From assembly GCF_001667505.1 (NCBI RefSeq), contig NZ_LZHZ01000019.1:62001-126000 (forward strand): a stretch of 64,000 nucleotides of DNA. Direction: 5' to 3'. The notes under the pieces are model-generated. The model searched no databases. It was not told the origin of the DNA and saw only the letters and a program-made list of their open reading frames with translations. Position numbers and translations under genes: made by a program. The stretch comes from Mycobacterium sp. ACS1612 (GTDB lineage Bacteria; Actinomycetota; Actinomycetes; Mycobacteriales; Mycobacteriaceae). Numbering within the stretch: position 1 is the stretch's first letter; each line of letters begins with the position of its first letter. This document shows positions 52,978 through 62,441 of the stretch, piece by piece.

Positions 52978-54497
52978 CCGGAGGAGCTCGGCTGCTGCGC
53001 AGGCACGCCGACGCCGGGCAGGCCGAGGCCGACGCCGCCCGTACGGGGTTTGCGTCCCGCCGCGTGCGCGTCGCCTGCCCTGGTGCGCCGGTGCGAGTGC
53101 GGGCCGCCGTCGGCGATCAGGTGGTGCGGCGCGGCACCGGTGACGGTGGCGGTGACGACGTCGCCGGGCCGGATGTCGAGGCCCGCGGGGTCGAAGTGCA
53201 CCAACCGGCCGTCGCGGGCCCGCCCCGACATGCGGGCGGTGCTGGCGTCCTTGCGTCCCTCGCCGGTGGCCACCAGCAGTTCCACGGTGCGCCCGATCTG
53301 GGCGGTGTTCTCCTCCAGCGAGATGCGCTCCTGCAGCTCGATGAGCCGCTGATAGCGTTCCTGGACAATGGCTTTCGGCAGCTGGTCGGCCAACTCGGCG
53401 GCGGGGGTCCCAGGCCGCTTCGAGTACTGGAAGGTGAATGCACTGGAGAACCTGGCCCGCTCGACCACCTCGAGGGTGGCCGCGAAGTCCTCCTCGGTCT
53501 CGCCGGGAAACCCGACGATCAAGTCGGTGGTGATCGCGGCGTGCGGGATGGCCGCCCGGACACGGTCGATGATGCCGAGATACTTCTCGGCGCGGTAGGA
53601 CCGCCGCATGGCGCGCAGGATCCGGTCGGAGCCGGATTGCAGCGGCATGTGCAGCGTCGGACAGACATTCGGCGTCTGCGCCATCGCCTCGATCACGTCG
53701 TCGGTGAACTCGGCGGGGTGCGGCGAGGTGAACCGCACCCGCTCGAGGCCGTCGATCCGGCCGCAGGCGCGCAGCAACTTGGCGAACGCGCCGCGGTCAC
53801 GCGGCTGCTCCGGGTCGGCGAACGAGACCCCGTAAGCGTTGACGTTCTGACCGAGCAGCGTCACTTCGAGCACGCCCTGGTCGACAAGGGTCTGCACTTC
53901 GGCCAGCACGTCGCCCGGTCTACGGTCGACCTCTTTGCCGCGCAGCGCGGGCACGATGCAGAACGTGCACGTGTTGTTGCAACCGACGGAGATGGAAACC
54001 CAAGCGGCGTAGGCGGATTCGCGGGCCGCAGGCAACGCCGACGGGAATTCCTCCAGGGCTTCGACGATTTCGACCTGGGCCGTGCGATTGTGGCGCGCCC
54101 GCTCGAGCAGCGTCGGCAGCGACCCGATGTTGTGGGTGCCGAACACGACGTCGACCCACGGCGCCTTGGACAGCACGGTGTCGCGGTCTTTCTGCGCCAG
54201 ACAGCCGCCGACGGCGATCTGCATATCGGGGTCGGTCTGCTTGCGCGGCGCGAGGTGGCTCAGGTTTCCGTACAGCTTGTTGTCAGCGTTCTCGCGCACG
54301 GCGCAGGTGTTGAACACCACCACATCGGCGTCGGATCCGTCGGCCGCGCGCTCATAGCCCGCCGCTTCCAGCAACCCGGCCAGCCGTTCGGAGTCGTGCA
54401 CATTCATCTGGCAGCCGTAGGTGCGGACCTGGTAGGTGCGCGCCGGCGAGCGAACAGCAGAGCCTGCTGTCGCATGCTGCGCCACCACCGAAGTCAC
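52965..54497 (-). CDS. miaB: tRNA-2-methylthio-N6-dimethylallyladenosine synthase
   Basis: This 510-residue radical-SAM methylthiotransferase modifies i6A37 to ms2i6A37 in tRNA, following MiaA. The N-terminal UPF0004 domain has Cys in YGCQM, NTCAVRE and GGCLAQ (near 29, 65 and 99), binding the auxiliary cluster. The radical-SAM motif CNNTCTFC lies near 172-179. A TRAM domain follows near 395-460, then a 40-residue low-complexity tail ending in CAC. GTG 54497 is used; the frame is open far upstream across gluA but that part is antisense. Divergent from gluA. Confidence 0.95.
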   Translation of the reverse strand: MTSVVAQHATAGSAVRSPARTYQVRTYGCQMNVHDSERLAGLLEAAGYERAADGSDADVVVFNTCAVRENADNKLYGNLSHLAPRKQTDPDMQIAVGGCLAQKDRDTVLSKAPWVDVVFGTHNIGSLPTLLERARHNRTAQVEIVEALEEFPSALPAARESAYAAWVSISVGCNNTCTFCIVPALRGKEVDRRPGDVLAEVQTLVDQGVLEVTLLGQNVNAYGVSFADPEQPRDRGAFAKLLRACGRIDGLERVRFTSPHPAEFTDDVIEAMAQTPNVCPTLHMPLQSGSDRILRAMRRSYRAEKYLGIIDRVRAAIPHAAITTDLIVGFPGETEEDFAATLEVVERARFSSAFTFQYSKRPGTPAAELADQLPKAIVQERYQRLIELQERISLEENTAQIGRTVELLVATGEGRKDASTARMSGRARDGRLVHFDPAGLDIRPGDVVTATVTGAAPHHLIADGGPHSHRRTRAGDAHAAGRKPRTGGVGLGLPGVGVPAQQPSSSGCAC

Positions 54498-54574
54498 GGA
54501 CCCATGGTACGGATGTGCCGACATGGCGATCGGGGTGGATTGGCGAGTTGCAGGCAAGCTGGGCATTCCCTGGG

Positions 54575-54580
54575 TAATGT
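54575..54580 (+). promoter_or_regulatory. Predicted -10 of gluA
   Basis: TAATGT followed by 8 nt and the ATG at 54589, predicting a leaderless gluA message. This favours 54589 as the start over ATG 54577, which lies inside the hexamer. Confidence 0.45.
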
Positions 54581-54588
54581 CTGCACCC

Positions 54589-55374
54589 ATGGAAGCCACG
54601 GGGACCGATGCGGAAGTGGTGAAATCGACTCCGTCAGGCGCGCCGATGATCTCTATCAAGGGCGTCAACAAGCACTTCGGCAGCCTCCATGTGCTCAAAG
54701 ACATCAACCTGGAGGTCGATCGCGGACAGGTGATCGTCGTGCTCGGGCCGTCCGGGTCGGGGAAGTCGACGTTGTGCCGCACCATCAATCGGCTCGAACC
54801 CATCGACGAGGGCACCATCGCGATCGACGGCGAGGTGCTTCCCGCGGAAGGTCGGAAGCTGGCGCAGTTGCGTTCCGACGTCGGCATGGTGTTCCAGTCC
54901 TTCAATCTGTTCGCGCACAAGACAATTCTGGACAACGTCATGCTGGCGCCGATGAAGGTGCGCAAGGTGTCCAAGGACAAGGCGCGCGCGAAGGCTATGG
55001 AGTTGCTCGAGCGGGTCGGGGTGGCCAACCAGGCCGACAAGTATCCGGCACAGCTCTCGGGCGGGCAGCAGCAGCGCGTCGCGATCGCCCGCTCGCTGGC
55101 GATGAATCCGAAGGTGATGTTGTTCGACGAGCCGACCAGCGCGCTCGACCCGGAGATGATCAGCGAGGTGCTGAACGTCATGACCGGGTTGGCCAGGGAC
55201 GGCATGACCATGGTGGTGGTCACCCACGAGATGGGCTTCGCCCGAGGCGCAGCCAATCGCGTGGTGTTCATGGCCGACGGCGCGATCGTCGAGGCGTCCG
55301 AGCCGGCCGACTTCTTCGAGAACCCGAAATCCGACCGAGCCAAAGACTTCCTCAGCAAGATCCTGAAGCACTAA
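54589..55374 (+). CDS. gluA: Glutamate ABC transporter ATP-binding protein
   Basis: This is the ATPase of the GluABCD glutamate uptake system, about 261 residues. Walker [10 protein letters not shown] lies near residue 52-60, the Q-loop in [10 protein letters not shown], the signature LSGGQQQR near 156, Walker [10 protein letters not shown] near 176 and the switch His in VVTHEMGF. It is a typical polar-amino-acid (HisP/GlnQ-like) subunit. The N-terminal 20 residues before [12 protein letters not shown] are variable, so the start could also be 54577 or 54649. First gene of a four-gene operon located between miaB and recX, as in Corynebacterium glutamicum. Confidence 0.92.
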   Translation: MEATGTDAEVVKSTPSGAPMISIKGVNKHFGSLHVLKDINLEVDRGQVIVVLGPSGSGKSTLCRTINRLEPIDEGTIAIDGEVLPAEGRKLAQLRSDVGMVFQSFNLFAHKTILDNVMLAPMKVRKVSKDKARAKAMELLERVGVANQADKYPAQLSGGQQQRVAIARSLAMNPKVMLFDEPTSALDPEMISEVLNVMTGLARDGMTMVVVTHEMGFARGAANRVVFMADGAIVEASEPADFFENPKSDRAKDFLSKILKH

Positions 55375-55398
55375 CCCCGCGAAAGGAACGGAAAAACC

Positions 55399-56217
55399 AT
55401 GCGGTCCATCTCGATGCGCGTCATAGGTGCCGTCACGCTGGCCATCGCCCTGCCGTTGGCGGCGACCGCGTGCGGCGGCGGCGGTGGCGGCGGTGGCGAC
55501 AAGATCGTCATCGGCACGAAGTTCGATCAGCCGGGCCTCGGCCTGAAGAATCCCGACGGGACGATGAGCGGGTTCGACGTCGACGTCGCGAAGTACGTCG
55601 CCAAGGAACTCGGCTACGACGAGGGCAAGATCGAGTGGAAGGAATCGCCGTCGGGCCAGCGCGAAACGCTGATCCAGAACGACCAGGTCAAGTTCATCGT
55701 CGCGACCTACTCGATCACCGATGCCCGCAAGGAGAAGGTCAGCTTCGCCGGACCGTATCTGGTCACCGGGCAGAGCCTGCTGGTCAAGGCTGACAACGCC
55801 GACATCACGGGCCCCGAGTCGTTGCAGAACAACAAGAAGCTGTGCTCGGTGTCGGGCTCCACGCCGGCGCAGCGGATCAAGGACAAGTACCCCGGTGTTC
55901 AGCTGCAGCAGTACGACACCTATTCGGCGTGCGTCGAAGCTCTGAAGAACGGCGCCATCGACGCGGTGACCACCGATGAGGTGATCCTGGCCGGCTACGC
56001 GGCGCAGAGCCCCGGTGCGTTCAAGATCGTCGGCAAGCCGTTCTCCGAGGAGAACTACGGCATCGGCCTGAAGAAGGGTGACACCGACCTGTGCACCAAG
56101 ATCACCGACGCGATCAAGAAGATGGAGTCGGACGGCGCGTGGAAGGCCGCGTGGGACAAGAATCTCGGGCCCGCCGGTCTCACCGCTCCGACACCGCCGA
56201 CTCCCGCCGCCTGCTGA
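55399..56217 (+). CDS. gluB: Glutamate-binding lipoprotein
   Basis: This extracytoplasmic solute-binding protein has 272 residues. The signal peptide ends in a lipobox with Cys25 (AATAC), followed by eight Gly residues as a flexible spacer. The SBP_bac_3 domain starts at KIVIGTKFDQPGLGL and includes SGFDVDVAKYVAKELGY, FIVATYSITDARKEKVSFAGPY and the second-lobe DAVTTDEVILAGY, all ligand-site segments of the acidic amino-acid family. Anchored to the outer face of the membrane, it delivers glutamate to GluCD. 24 nt after gluA, with its own AAAGGA site. Confidence 0.93.
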   Translation: MRSISMRVIGAVTLAIALPLAATACGGGGGGGGDKIVIGTKFDQPGLGLKNPDGTMSGFDVDVAKYVAKELGYDEGKIEWKESPSGQRETLIQNDQVKFIVATYSITDARKEKVSFAGPYLVTGQSLLVKADNADITGPESLQNNKKLCSVSGSTPAQRIKDKYPGVQLQQYDTYSACVEALKNGAIDAVTTDEVILAGYAAQSPGAFKIVGKPFSEENYGIGLKKGDTDLCTKITDAIKKMESDGAWKAAWDKNLGPAGLTAPTPPTPAAC

Positions 56218-56234
56218 CCCGGTAAAGGCGCCAG

Positions 56235-56915
56235 GTGATTCGTTTCGGCACGAGTTCCTACGACGTCCTTGGAGCGTTCTGGACGACCATCCAGCTGACG
56301 GCGCTGTCGGCCGTCGGGGCGTTGATCCTGGGCACCCTGTTGGCGGCCATGCGGCTTTCGCCCGTTCCGATGCTCAACTGGATCGGGACGGCCTACGTCA
56401 ACGTGGTCCGCAACACTCCGCTGACGCTGATCATCTTGTTCTGCTCGTTCGGCCTGTCGCAGACGCTGGGCATCACGTTGGTGGACTCGAAGTCGCTGAC
56501 ATCGATCGAGGACAGCAACTTTCGGCTGGCGGTACTCGGATTCGTGGTCTACACAGCGTCATTCGTCTGTGAGACAGTGCGCTCCGGGGTGAACACCGTG
56601 CCGCTCGGCCAGGCCGAGGCGGCGCGGTCACTCGGGCTGACGTTCGGGCAGAATCTGCGAATCATTCTGCTACCGCAGGCTTTTCGTGCAGTGATCAACC
56701 CGCTCGGTTCGGTGCTGATCGCGTTGACGAAGAACACCACGATCGCGTCGGCGATCGGCGTGGCCGAGGCGGCGTTGCTGATGAAGGAGATGATCGAGAA
56801 CGAGGCCGCGCTGATCTACATCGGCGGCATCTTCATGTTCGGGTTCGTCATCTTGACGCTGCCGATGGGGCTGTTCTTCGGCTGGCTCGGGAAACGGTTG
56901 GCGGTGGCCAGGTGA
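56235..56915 (+). CDS. gluC: Glutamate ABC transporter permease GluC
   Basis: This 226-residue inner-membrane permease of the HisMQ type has five transmembrane helices. The ATPase-contacting EAA loop is VPLGQAEAARSLGLTFGQNLRIILLPQAFRAVINPL near residues 117-152. GTG 56235 follows a weak GGCGCCAGG site. It forms a heterodimeric channel with GluD; its stop overlaps the gluD start (GTGA), which helps keep the two subunits at equal levels. Confidence 0.92.
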   Translation: MIRFGTSSYDVLGAFWTTIQLTALSAVGALILGTLLAAMRLSPVPMLNWIGTAYVNVVRNTPLTLIILFCSFGLSQTLGITLVDSKSLTSIEDSNFRLAVLGFVVYTASFVCETVRSGVNTVPLGQAEAARSLGLTFGQNLRIILLPQAFRAVINPLGSVLIALTKNTTIASAIGVAEAALLMKEMIENEAALIYIGGIFMFGFVILTLPMGLFFGWLGKRLAVAR

Positions 56916-57799
56916 CTGGGTCGTCGGTTCTGTTCGACGCGCCGGGACCGCGGGCGTTGGTCCGCAACCGCATCGTGTCGGTCGTGACGGTGATCGTCAC
57001 CCTGCTGGTGCTGTGGGTGGTGTATTCGAAGCTGCAGTCCAAGGGCCAACTGACCGCGGCGAAGTGGGAGCCGTTCCTGTCGGCCAACCTGTGGAAGACC
57101 TACATCCTGCCGGGCGTGCAGGGCACGCTGACGGCGGCCGCGGTGTCGATCGTGCTGGCGTTGGCGCTGGGCTTCCTGCTGGGGGTTGGCCGGCTGTCCA
57201 CCCACCCGGCGGTCCGCTGGCCCTCGGCGGTGTTCGTGGAGTTCTTCCGCGCCGTGCCGGTGCTGATCATGATGATCTTCGCCTACTTCCTGTACGCGAC
57301 CTATGACGTGTTCCCGTCCAAGCAACTGGCGCTGGCGGGTGTGATCACCGGACTGACGCTGTACAACGGCGCGGTGATCGCCGAGATCGTCCGGGCCGGG
57401 GTCAACGCGCTGCCCCGCGGGCAGTCCGAGGCCGCGTCCGCGCTGGGGCTGCGGTGGGGGCAGACCATGCGGTCGATCCTGCTGCCGCAGGCCATCACGT
57501 CGATGTTGCCGGTGCTGATCTCACAGATGGTGGTCGTCCTCAAGGACACCGCGATCGGCTACCAGATCACCTTCCTGGAGATGGTGCGCCAGGGCACCCA
57601 GGTCGGATCCGCGTACGGCAACTACGTTCCCGCGCTGATCGTCATCGCGGTGTTGATGATCGCGGTGAACTTCACGCTGTCCTGGTTCGCGACGTGGCTG
57701 GAAGGCCGGATGCGCCGATCCCGCCGCGGGCCCGAGCCGATGCACATCCAGCCCGTCACGCAGGGCTCGTTCGGGGCTGGTGCCGGCGGCACCATCTGA
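56912..57799 (+). CDS. gluD: Glutamate ABC transporter permease GluD
   Basis: This partner permease of 295 residues has an N-terminal helix (about 20-43) and then a HisMQ domain with the EAA loop LPRGQSEAASALGLRWGQTMRSILLPQAI near 167-195. The extra N-terminal helix makes it longer than GluC, as in C. glutamicum. The C-terminal tail (about 270-295) is Arg/Gly-rich and cytoplasmic. GTG 56912 overlaps the gluC stop. It converges with the LLM oxidoreductase; a small GAGTT/AACTC hairpin covers both stop codons (57798-57812). Confidence 0.92.
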   Translation: MTGSSVLFDAPGPRALVRNRIVSVVTVIVTLLVLWVVYSKLQSKGQLTAAKWEPFLSANLWKTYILPGVQGTLTAAAVSIVLALALGFLLGVGRLSTHPAVRWPSAVFVEFFRAVPVLIMMIFAYFLYATYDVFPSKQLALAGVITGLTLYNGAVIAEIVRAGVNALPRGQSEAASALGLRWGQTMRSILLPQAITSMLPVLISQMVVVLKDTAIGYQITFLEMVRQGTQVGSAYGNYVPALIVIAVLMIAVNFTLSWFATWLEGRMRRSRRGPEPMHIQPVTQGSFGAGAGGTI

Positions 57800-57800
57800 G

Positions 57801-58625
57801 TTACAGAAACTCGGCGCAGCGCTCGAGTTGCTGCCCGGTCGGCGGTTGGTAGAACGACAACACCACGTGCTCGCAGCCGCGGTCTACCAGCTCGCCAAGA
57901 TGCGCCAACTGCTCTTCGAGATGCCCCGGCTGGGCAGGCCGAACGAACAGTTGGATGGAGCGACGGATCTCGGCGGGATCGCGACCGACCTCCGCGCACG
58001 CGTCGTCGAGGCGTGCGCTGGTCTCGGCCCACGCCTCGATGTCGCCATGGCTGGGCACGTTCCACTCGTCGGCGTGCCGGGCGATGACGCGCAACATGTT
58101 GGGCTTCTCACCGCCGACGACGATCGGCGGGTGCGGTTGCTGCAGCGGCTTCGGATTGCACGGCGCATCGTTTAGGCGGTAGTGCCTGCCGTCGAACGTC
58201 ACCGCGTCCTCGGTCCACAGCCTGCGGATGATCGTCAGCGCCTCGTCGAGCATGTCGACGCGCACACCCGGGCCGGGAAAGTCGAGTCCGTAGCCGCGGT
58301 GCTCCTCCTCGTGCCAGCCCGCGCCGAGGCCGAAATCCAGTCGGCCACCGCTGATGTGGTCGACCGTCACCGCCATCTTCGCCAGTACCGCCGGATTGCG
58401 GTACGCCACGCCGCTGACCAGACAGCTCACCCGCGCCCGCCGTACGACTGCCGCCATGGCCGCCAACGACGTCCATGCTTCGAACGTCGGGTCGGTGTGG
58501 TCGGTCAACCCGTAGAAGTGGTCGTAGTTGGCCACCGAGTGAAAGCCCAACTCGTCGGCGTGAGTCCAGAACTCCTGCAGCACCGGGTAATCGAACGTCG
58601 GCGCGAGCTTGGCGGAAAGCAGCAT
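57801..58625 (-). CDS. LLM-class F420-dependent oxidoreductase
   Basis: This 274-residue luciferase-like protein resembles the F420-dependent oxidoreductases of mycobacteria. Features are the N-terminal FWTHADELGFHSVANYDHFYG, VSGVAYRNPAVLAKMAVTVDHISGGRLDFGLGAGWHEEEHRGYGL (about 70-114) and PHPPIVVGGEKPNMLRVIARHADEWN. These carry the cofactor-binding positions. It is only distantly related to the family member at 8764-9582. Substrate unknown. ATG 58625. On the same strand as recX but 24 nt downstream of it, so a recA-recX read-through message is possible. Confidence 0.87.
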   Translation of the reverse strand: MLLSAKLAPTFDYPVLQEFWTHADELGFHSVANYDHFYGLTDHTDPTFEAWTSLAAMAAVVRRARVSCLVSGVAYRNPAVLAKMAVTVDHISGGRLDFGLGAGWHEEEHRGYGLDFPGPGVRVDMLDEALTIIRRLWTEDAVTFDGRHYRLNDAPCNPKPLQQPHPPIVVGGEKPNMLRVIARHADEWNVPSHGDIEAWAETSARLDDACAEVGRDPAEIRRSIQLFVRPAQPGHLEEQLAHLGELVDRGCEHVVLSFYQPPTGQQLERCAEFL

Positions 58626-58649
58626 CTGCGCAAGTATGCCGTGCGTGCG

Positions 58650-59180
58650 CTAGACGCGTCGACGTTCCTGTTCGGCGGCGAGTTCCACTTTGACCACGTC
58701 GAACGCCATCGACTGGCTGTAGCCGCGGCGAGCGAGCATCCCGACGAGTCGCCGCACGACCTTGGCGTCGTCGCCGTCGACGAGTTTCTCCCGGCGCAGC
58801 TTGTCACGCACCAATTGCTCGGCGCGCTCGCGTTCCGCCCCGGCGTCGATATCGGCGAGCGTCGCGGTGATGACGTCATTGTCGACACCCTTGGTGCGCA
58901 GCTCAGCTGCCAACGCGCGCTTGCCCTTTCCGGCGTTGGCCCGGCGCGACCGCACCCACTGCTCGGCGAAATCGGCGTCGTCGACCAGGCCCATCTCGGC
59001 GAGCCTGTCGAGCACACGCCCGCTGACGTCGTCGGGGTAGCCCCGCTTGGCCAACTGCGCTTCGAGCTCGGCGCGGGTGCGTGCCCTCACGGTGAGCAGG
59101 CGCAGACAGAGATCGTGCGCCTGCTCCTCACGTTTGGGCGCGCCCGCCTCAGAAGTCGACTGGGGCGGGCAGGACGTCAT
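58650..59180 (-). CDS. recX: RecA regulator RecX
   Basis: This 176-residue three-helix-repeat protein inhibits RecA filament extension and ATPase. Tandem helical repeats are visible ([29 protein letters not shown], then [17 protein letters not shown], then a third ending [16 protein letters not shown]). Length matches M. tuberculosis (174). ATG 59180 lies 32 nt inside the end of recA, the same overlap style as in M. tuberculosis, so it is translated from the recA message, limiting excess RecA. Confidence 0.93.
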   Translation of the reverse strand: MTSCPPQSTSEAGAPKREEQAHDLCLRLLTVRARTRAELEAQLAKRGYPDDVSGRVLDRLAEMGLVDDADFAEQWVRSRRANAGKGKRALAAELRTKGVDNDVITATLADIDAGAERERAEQLVRDKLRREKLVDGDDAKVVRRLVGMLARRGYSQSMAFDVVKVELAAEQERRRV

Positions 59181-60201
59181 CGTCGGTCGGGGTGGCTGTC
59201 ACGTCGGCACCGATGCCGAGCTTTTCCTTGATCTTCTTCTCGATCTCGTTGGCCACGTCGACGTTCTCCAGCAGGAAGTTGCGGGCGTTCTCCTTGCCCT
59301 GGCCCAACTGCTCGCCTTCATAGGTGAACCATGAGCCGGACTTGCGGATGAAGCCGTGCTCGACACCCATGTCGATGAGCGAGCCTTCCTTGCTGATGCC
59401 CTTGCCGTAGAGGATGTCGAACTCGGCCTGCTTGAACGGCGGCGACACCTTGTTCTTGACGACCTTGACGCGGGTGCGGTTACCGACAGCGTCGGTGCCG
59501 TCTTTCAGCGTCTCGATCCGCCTGACGTCCATCCGGACCGAGGCGTAGAACTTCAAAGCCTTTCCGCCCGTTGTCGTTTCAGGACTCCCGAACATCACGC
59601 CGATCTTCTCGCGGAGCTGGTTGATGAAGATGGCGGTGGTGCCCGCATTGTTCAGTGCGCCAGTCATCTTCCGCAGCGCCTGGCTCATCAACCGGGCTTG
59701 CAGACCGACGTGGCTGTCGCCCATCTCACCCTCGATTTCCGCGCGCGGCACCAGCGCGGCCACCGAGTCGATGACGAGAATGTCGATTGCGCCGGACCGG
59801 ATCAGCATGTCGGCGATCTCCAGCGCCTGCTCACCGGTGTCCGGCTGGGACACCAGCAGCGAATCGGTGTCCACCCCGAGCTTCTTGGCGTACTCCGGAT
59901 CCAGTGCGTGCTCGGCGTCGATGAACGCCGCGATGCCGCCCGCGGCCTGCGCGTTGGCCACCGCGTGCAGCGCGACGGTGGTCTTACCTGAGGATTCCGG
60001 GCCGTAGATCTCGACGACCCGGCCGCGCGGCAACCCGCCGATGCCGAGCGCCACGTCCAGCGCGATCGACCCGGTGGGAATGACGGAGATCGGCTGACGC
60101 ACCTCCTCGCCGAGCCGCATCACCGAGCCCTTGCCGTGACTCTTCTCAATTTGTGCGAGCGCCAGTTCGAGGGCTTTCTCGCGATCAGGTGCCTGCGCCA
60201 T
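59149..60201 (-). CDS. recA: Recombinase RecA
   Basis: This 350-residue recombinase forms filaments on single-stranded DNA, drives strand exchange and stimulates LexA self-cleavage. Walker A GPESSGKT lies near residue 67-74, catalytic Glu in [11 protein letters not shown] near 97, Walker [11 protein letters not shown] near 141, DNA loops L1 ([12 protein letters not shown]) and L2 ([18 protein letters not shown]), and an acidic C-terminus. It is uninterrupted: no intein, unlike M. tuberculosis RecA. ATG 60201 follows GGAGCACCCC. Two promoters upstream link it to the SOS system and to the LexA-independent pathway. Confidence 0.97.
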   Translation of the reverse strand: MAQAPDREKALELALAQIEKSHGKGSVMRLGEEVRQPISVIPTGSIALDVALGIGGLPRGRVVEIYGPESSGKTTVALHAVANAQAAGGIAAFIDAEHALDPEYAKKLGVDTDSLLVSQPDTGEQALEIADMLIRSGAIDILVIDSVAALVPRAEIEGEMGDSHVGLQARLMSQALRKMTGALNNAGTTAIFINQLREKIGVMFGSPETTTGGKALKFYASVRMDVRRIETLKDGTDAVGNRTRVKVVKNKVSPPFKQAEFDILYGKGISKEGSLIDMGVEHGFIRKSGSWFTYEGEQLGQGKENARNFLLENVDVANEIEKKIKEKLGIGADVTATPTDDDVLPAPVDF

Positions 60202-60258
60202 GGGGTGCTCCGTCCTAGTCAGCTGTTCGGTTGATCGGTGGTCGATCAGTTGGCCGTG

Positions 60259-60281
60259 ACGCTAGAGGCCGCCACCGACAA
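60259..60281 (-). promoter_or_regulatory. RecA-NDp-type (PafBC-dependent) promoter of recA
   Basis: The minus strand reads TTGTCGGTG, 8 nt, TAGCGT. This matches the LexA-independent DNA-damage promoter consensus TTGTCRGTG-N8-TANNNT of mycobacteria, controlled by PafBC. It is the promoter nearest to recA. Confidence 0.8.
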
Positions 60282-60318
60282 GTCGGCCTGACCAGCATCT
60301 AGCCGTCGAACACTGTTC

Positions 60319-60346
60319 ACAGTAGACGAACACCTGTTCGATTCAA
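60319..60346 (-). promoter_or_regulatory. LexA-regulated promoter of recA with SOS box
   Basis: The minus strand reads TTGAAT (60346-60341), 16 nt, TACTGT (60324-60319). The SOS box TCGAACAGGTGTTCGT (60341-60326) fills the spacer, so LexA binding would block it. Confidence 0.8.
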
Positions 60347-60376
60347 GAAGACACGCCGTACGGACCGCGGCGGGGA

Positions 60377-60382
60377 TAGATT
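60377..60382 (+). promoter_or_regulatory. Predicted -10 of the alpha/beta hydrolase gene
   Basis: TAGATT, 7 nt before the ATG at 60390; predicts a leaderless message. No clear -35. Confidence 0.4.
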
Positions 60383-60389
60383 CGCCCTT

Positions 60390-61280
60390 ATGACCGCGCC
60401 AACTGACGTCCGCATCCCGTACCGCGGCGAGCAGATCGCCGCCTATCTCTACCGGCCCGAGGCCACCGACGGCGCCGTGCCCTGCGTCGTGATGGCGCAC
60501 GGGTTCTCCGCCACCCGCGACGACGGACTGCCCGCCTACGCCGAGGCGTTCCGCGATGCCGGATTCGCCGTCGTCGTGTTCGACTACCGGCACTTCGGCG
60601 CGTCGACGGGTCAACCGCGCCAACTGCTCGACATCGGCCGCCAGCACGACGACTACCGCGCGGTCGTGGCCTGGGCCCGCCGACTCGACGGCGTCGACCC
60701 CGACCGAATCGTGTTGTGGGGTTCGTCGTTCAGCGGCGGTCATGTGCTGGCCGTCGCGGCAGGTGATCCCCGTGTCGCGGCGGTGGTCGCCCAGGCGCCG
60801 TTCACCGATGCCATCCCCGCCATGATGAAAGTGCCACCGAAAACCAGTGCCCGACTGCTGCTTCTCGGGCTGCGAGACCAGTGGTGGGCATGGCGCGGCC
60901 GCCCGCCCATCCTGGTGCCCGCCGTCGGGGCGCCCGGCACCTTCGCGGCGATGACCGAACCCGACGCCAAACCCGGCTTCGACGCGATCGTGCCGCCGAA
61001 CTCACTGTGGCGCAACGAATTCACTGCTCGGTTGATGCTGCGATTCCCGTTCTACCGGCCCGGCATCGGCACCAAGCGACTGGCGATGCCACTGCTGATC
61101 TGCGTCTGCGAAGGCGACACCACCACACCGCCGGGGTCGACGATCAAGGCGGCGCACCGGGCGCCCCGCGGTGAGCTGCGCCGCTACCCCTACGGACACT
61201 TCGCGATCTATCACGATCCGAAAGCCAAAGCGGATCAAGTCGAATTCCTCCAGCGGGTGTTCGCAGAAGTCACGGCTTGA
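60390..61280 (+). CDS. Alpha/beta hydrolase (dienelactone-hydrolase/acyl-esterase-like)
   Basis: This 296-residue cytoplasmic hydrolase has VMAHGFSATRDDG (about 34-46) at the oxyanion strand, FDYRHFGASTGQPR (about 65-78), the nucleophile elbow LWGSSFSGGHVLA (Ser near 115), a late acidic residue in CVCEGDTTTPP and the His in YPYGHFAIYHD near 275. The pattern resembles the family of Mycobacterium proteins annotated alpha/beta hydrolase next to recA or to the hydrogenase operon. Substrate unknown. Followed 65 nt later by hypA in the same direction. Confidence 0.87.
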   Translation: MTAPTDVRIPYRGEQIAAYLYRPEATDGAVPCVVMAHGFSATRDDGLPAYAEAFRDAGFAVVVFDYRHFGASTGQPRQLLDIGRQHDDYRAVVAWARRLDGVDPDRIVLWGSSFSGGHVLAVAAGDPRVAAVVAQAPFTDAIPAMMKVPPKTSARLLLLGLRDQWWAWRGRPPILVPAVGAPGTFAAMTEPDAKPGFDAIVPPNSLWRNEFTARLMLRFPFYRPGIGTKRLAMPLLICVCEGDTTTPPGSTIKAAHRAPRGELRRYPYGHFAIYHDPKAKADQVEFLQRVFAEVTA

Positions 61281-61345
61281 CCGGATCGCTGGACCGGTCC
61301 CCGACACGAGTCCTATCGTGAGTCATCCGGCCAGAACGGACCGAC

Positions 61346-61675
61346 ATGCACGAGATGGCGATCACGCAGAGTGTCGTCGACGCGGTGTGTGAGCACGCCG
61401 CGGGTCGCCATGTGCACAGCGTCAAGGTCGAAGTCGGCGCCCTGTGCGCGGTCGTGCCCGACGCCATGCGGTTCTGTTTCGACCTCGCCACCGAAGGCAC
61501 CGTCGCCGACGGCGCCCGCCTCGACCTCGCCGTCCAACCCGGCGCGGCCCGCTGTCGCACCTGCGGTCAGACGTTCGAACTACCGGACCTGATCCTGTTG
61601 TGCCCGTGCGGCAGTGCCGATGTCGAGGTGCTCGCGGGACGAGACTTGAGAATCCTGTCGATGGAAGTGAGCTGA
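61346..61675 (+). CDS. hypA: Hydrogenase nickel-insertion protein HypA
   Basis: This 109-residue Ni2+ chaperone works with HypB to load nickel into [NiFe]-hydrogenase large subunits. MHEMAITQSVVD gives the N-terminal Ni site (His2). The zinc loop has CRTC near residue 72 and CPCG near 91. It stands directly upstream of hypB (1 nt between stop and ATG) and the hydrogenase structural genes. The rest of the hyp set (C-F) is not in the window and may lie past its right edge or elsewhere. Confidence 0.94.
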   Translation: MHEMAITQSVVDAVCEHAAGRHVHSVKVEVGALCAVVPDAMRFCFDLATEGTVADGARLDLAVQPGAARCRTCGQTFELPDLILLCPCGSADVEVLAGRDLRILSMEVS

Positions 61676-61676
61676 C

Positions 61677-62426
61677 ATGTGCGCGACATGCGGGTGCGGC
61701 GACGACGGCGCGACCGTCATGGTCGCTTCAGGCGCGCACCCGCACGACCACGGACCGCACACCGAGACGGTCACGCTCGAGCAGAAGGTGCTCGCACGAA
61801 ACGATGAGATCGCCGAACACAACCGGCAGTGGCTGGCCGAGCGGGCGATCCTGGCGCTCAACATGACGAGTTCACCAGGTGCGGGTAAGACGACACTGCT
61901 CGAACGCACGGTTCGCGAGCTTGGTGGCGACTATCCCGTCGCCGTCATCGAGGGCGATCAGGAAACGCTGCTCGACGCCGAGCGAATCCGGGCCGCGGGC
62001 GCTCGCGCCGTCCAAGTGAACACCGGCGCCGGCTGTCACCTCGACGCCGATATGGTTCACCGCGCACTTCACGCCTTGGAACCGGATCCGAGGTCACTGC
62101 TCTTCATCGAGAACGTCGGCAATCTGGTGTGTCCGGCGCTGTTCGATCTCGGTGAGCGCAGCAAAGTCGTGGTGATCTCGGTGACCGAAGGTCACGACAA
62201 GCCGTTGAAGTACCCGCACATGTTCGCCGCCGCAGGACTGGTGGTGATCAACAAGATCGATCTCGTTCCGTACGTAAACTTCGATCTTGAAACGTGTTTC
62301 GGTTTCGCGCGGTCTGTGAACCCGCGCGTGGAGATCTTGCCGGTTTCCGCGACGAGCGGCGAGGGACTGGCGGCATGGTACGACTGGATCCGCACGGAAA
62401 TCAGGGTTCTGGCAAACAGCGCCTAA
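61677..62426 (+). CDS. hypB: Hydrogenase maturation GTPase HypB
   Basis: This 249-residue SIMIBI-class GTPase drives nickel delivery. The N-terminal CATCGCG (near 2-8) is the high-affinity Ni site, followed by a short His stretch (HPHDHGPH near 21-28). G domain: P-loop NMTSSPGAGKTTLLE (near 62-76), VIEGDQ, the metal-binding Cys/His region NTGAGCHLDADMV near 115-127, and NKIDL near 195. The ATG lies 1 nt after the hypA stop, so the two are coupled. Confidence 0.94.
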   Translation: MCATCGCGDDGATVMVASGAHPHDHGPHTETVTLEQKVLARNDEIAEHNRQWLAERAILALNMTSSPGAGKTTLLERTVRELGGDYPVAVIEGDQETLLDAERIRAAGARAVQVNTGAGCHLDADMVHRALHALEPDPRSLLFIENVGNLVCPALFDLGERSKVVVISVTEGHDKPLKYPHMFAAAGLVVINKIDLVPYVNFDLETCFGFARSVNPRVEILPVSATSGEGLAAWYDWIRTEIRVLANSA

Positions 62427-62441
62427 TGTCCCTAAGACCCG

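Noticed and set aside
53064..55793. 909-codon frame running opposite miaB and through gluA and gluB
   Set aside because: Gly/Arg-rich translation with no motif, covering real genes on both strands.
59149..60201. Intein in recA
   Set aside because: The frame is continuous at the normal length of 350 residues.
60306..60321. A second SOS box near recA (TCGAACACTGTTC)
   Set aside because: The half-site spacing is wrong and the right half is incomplete; the good box is at 60326-60341.
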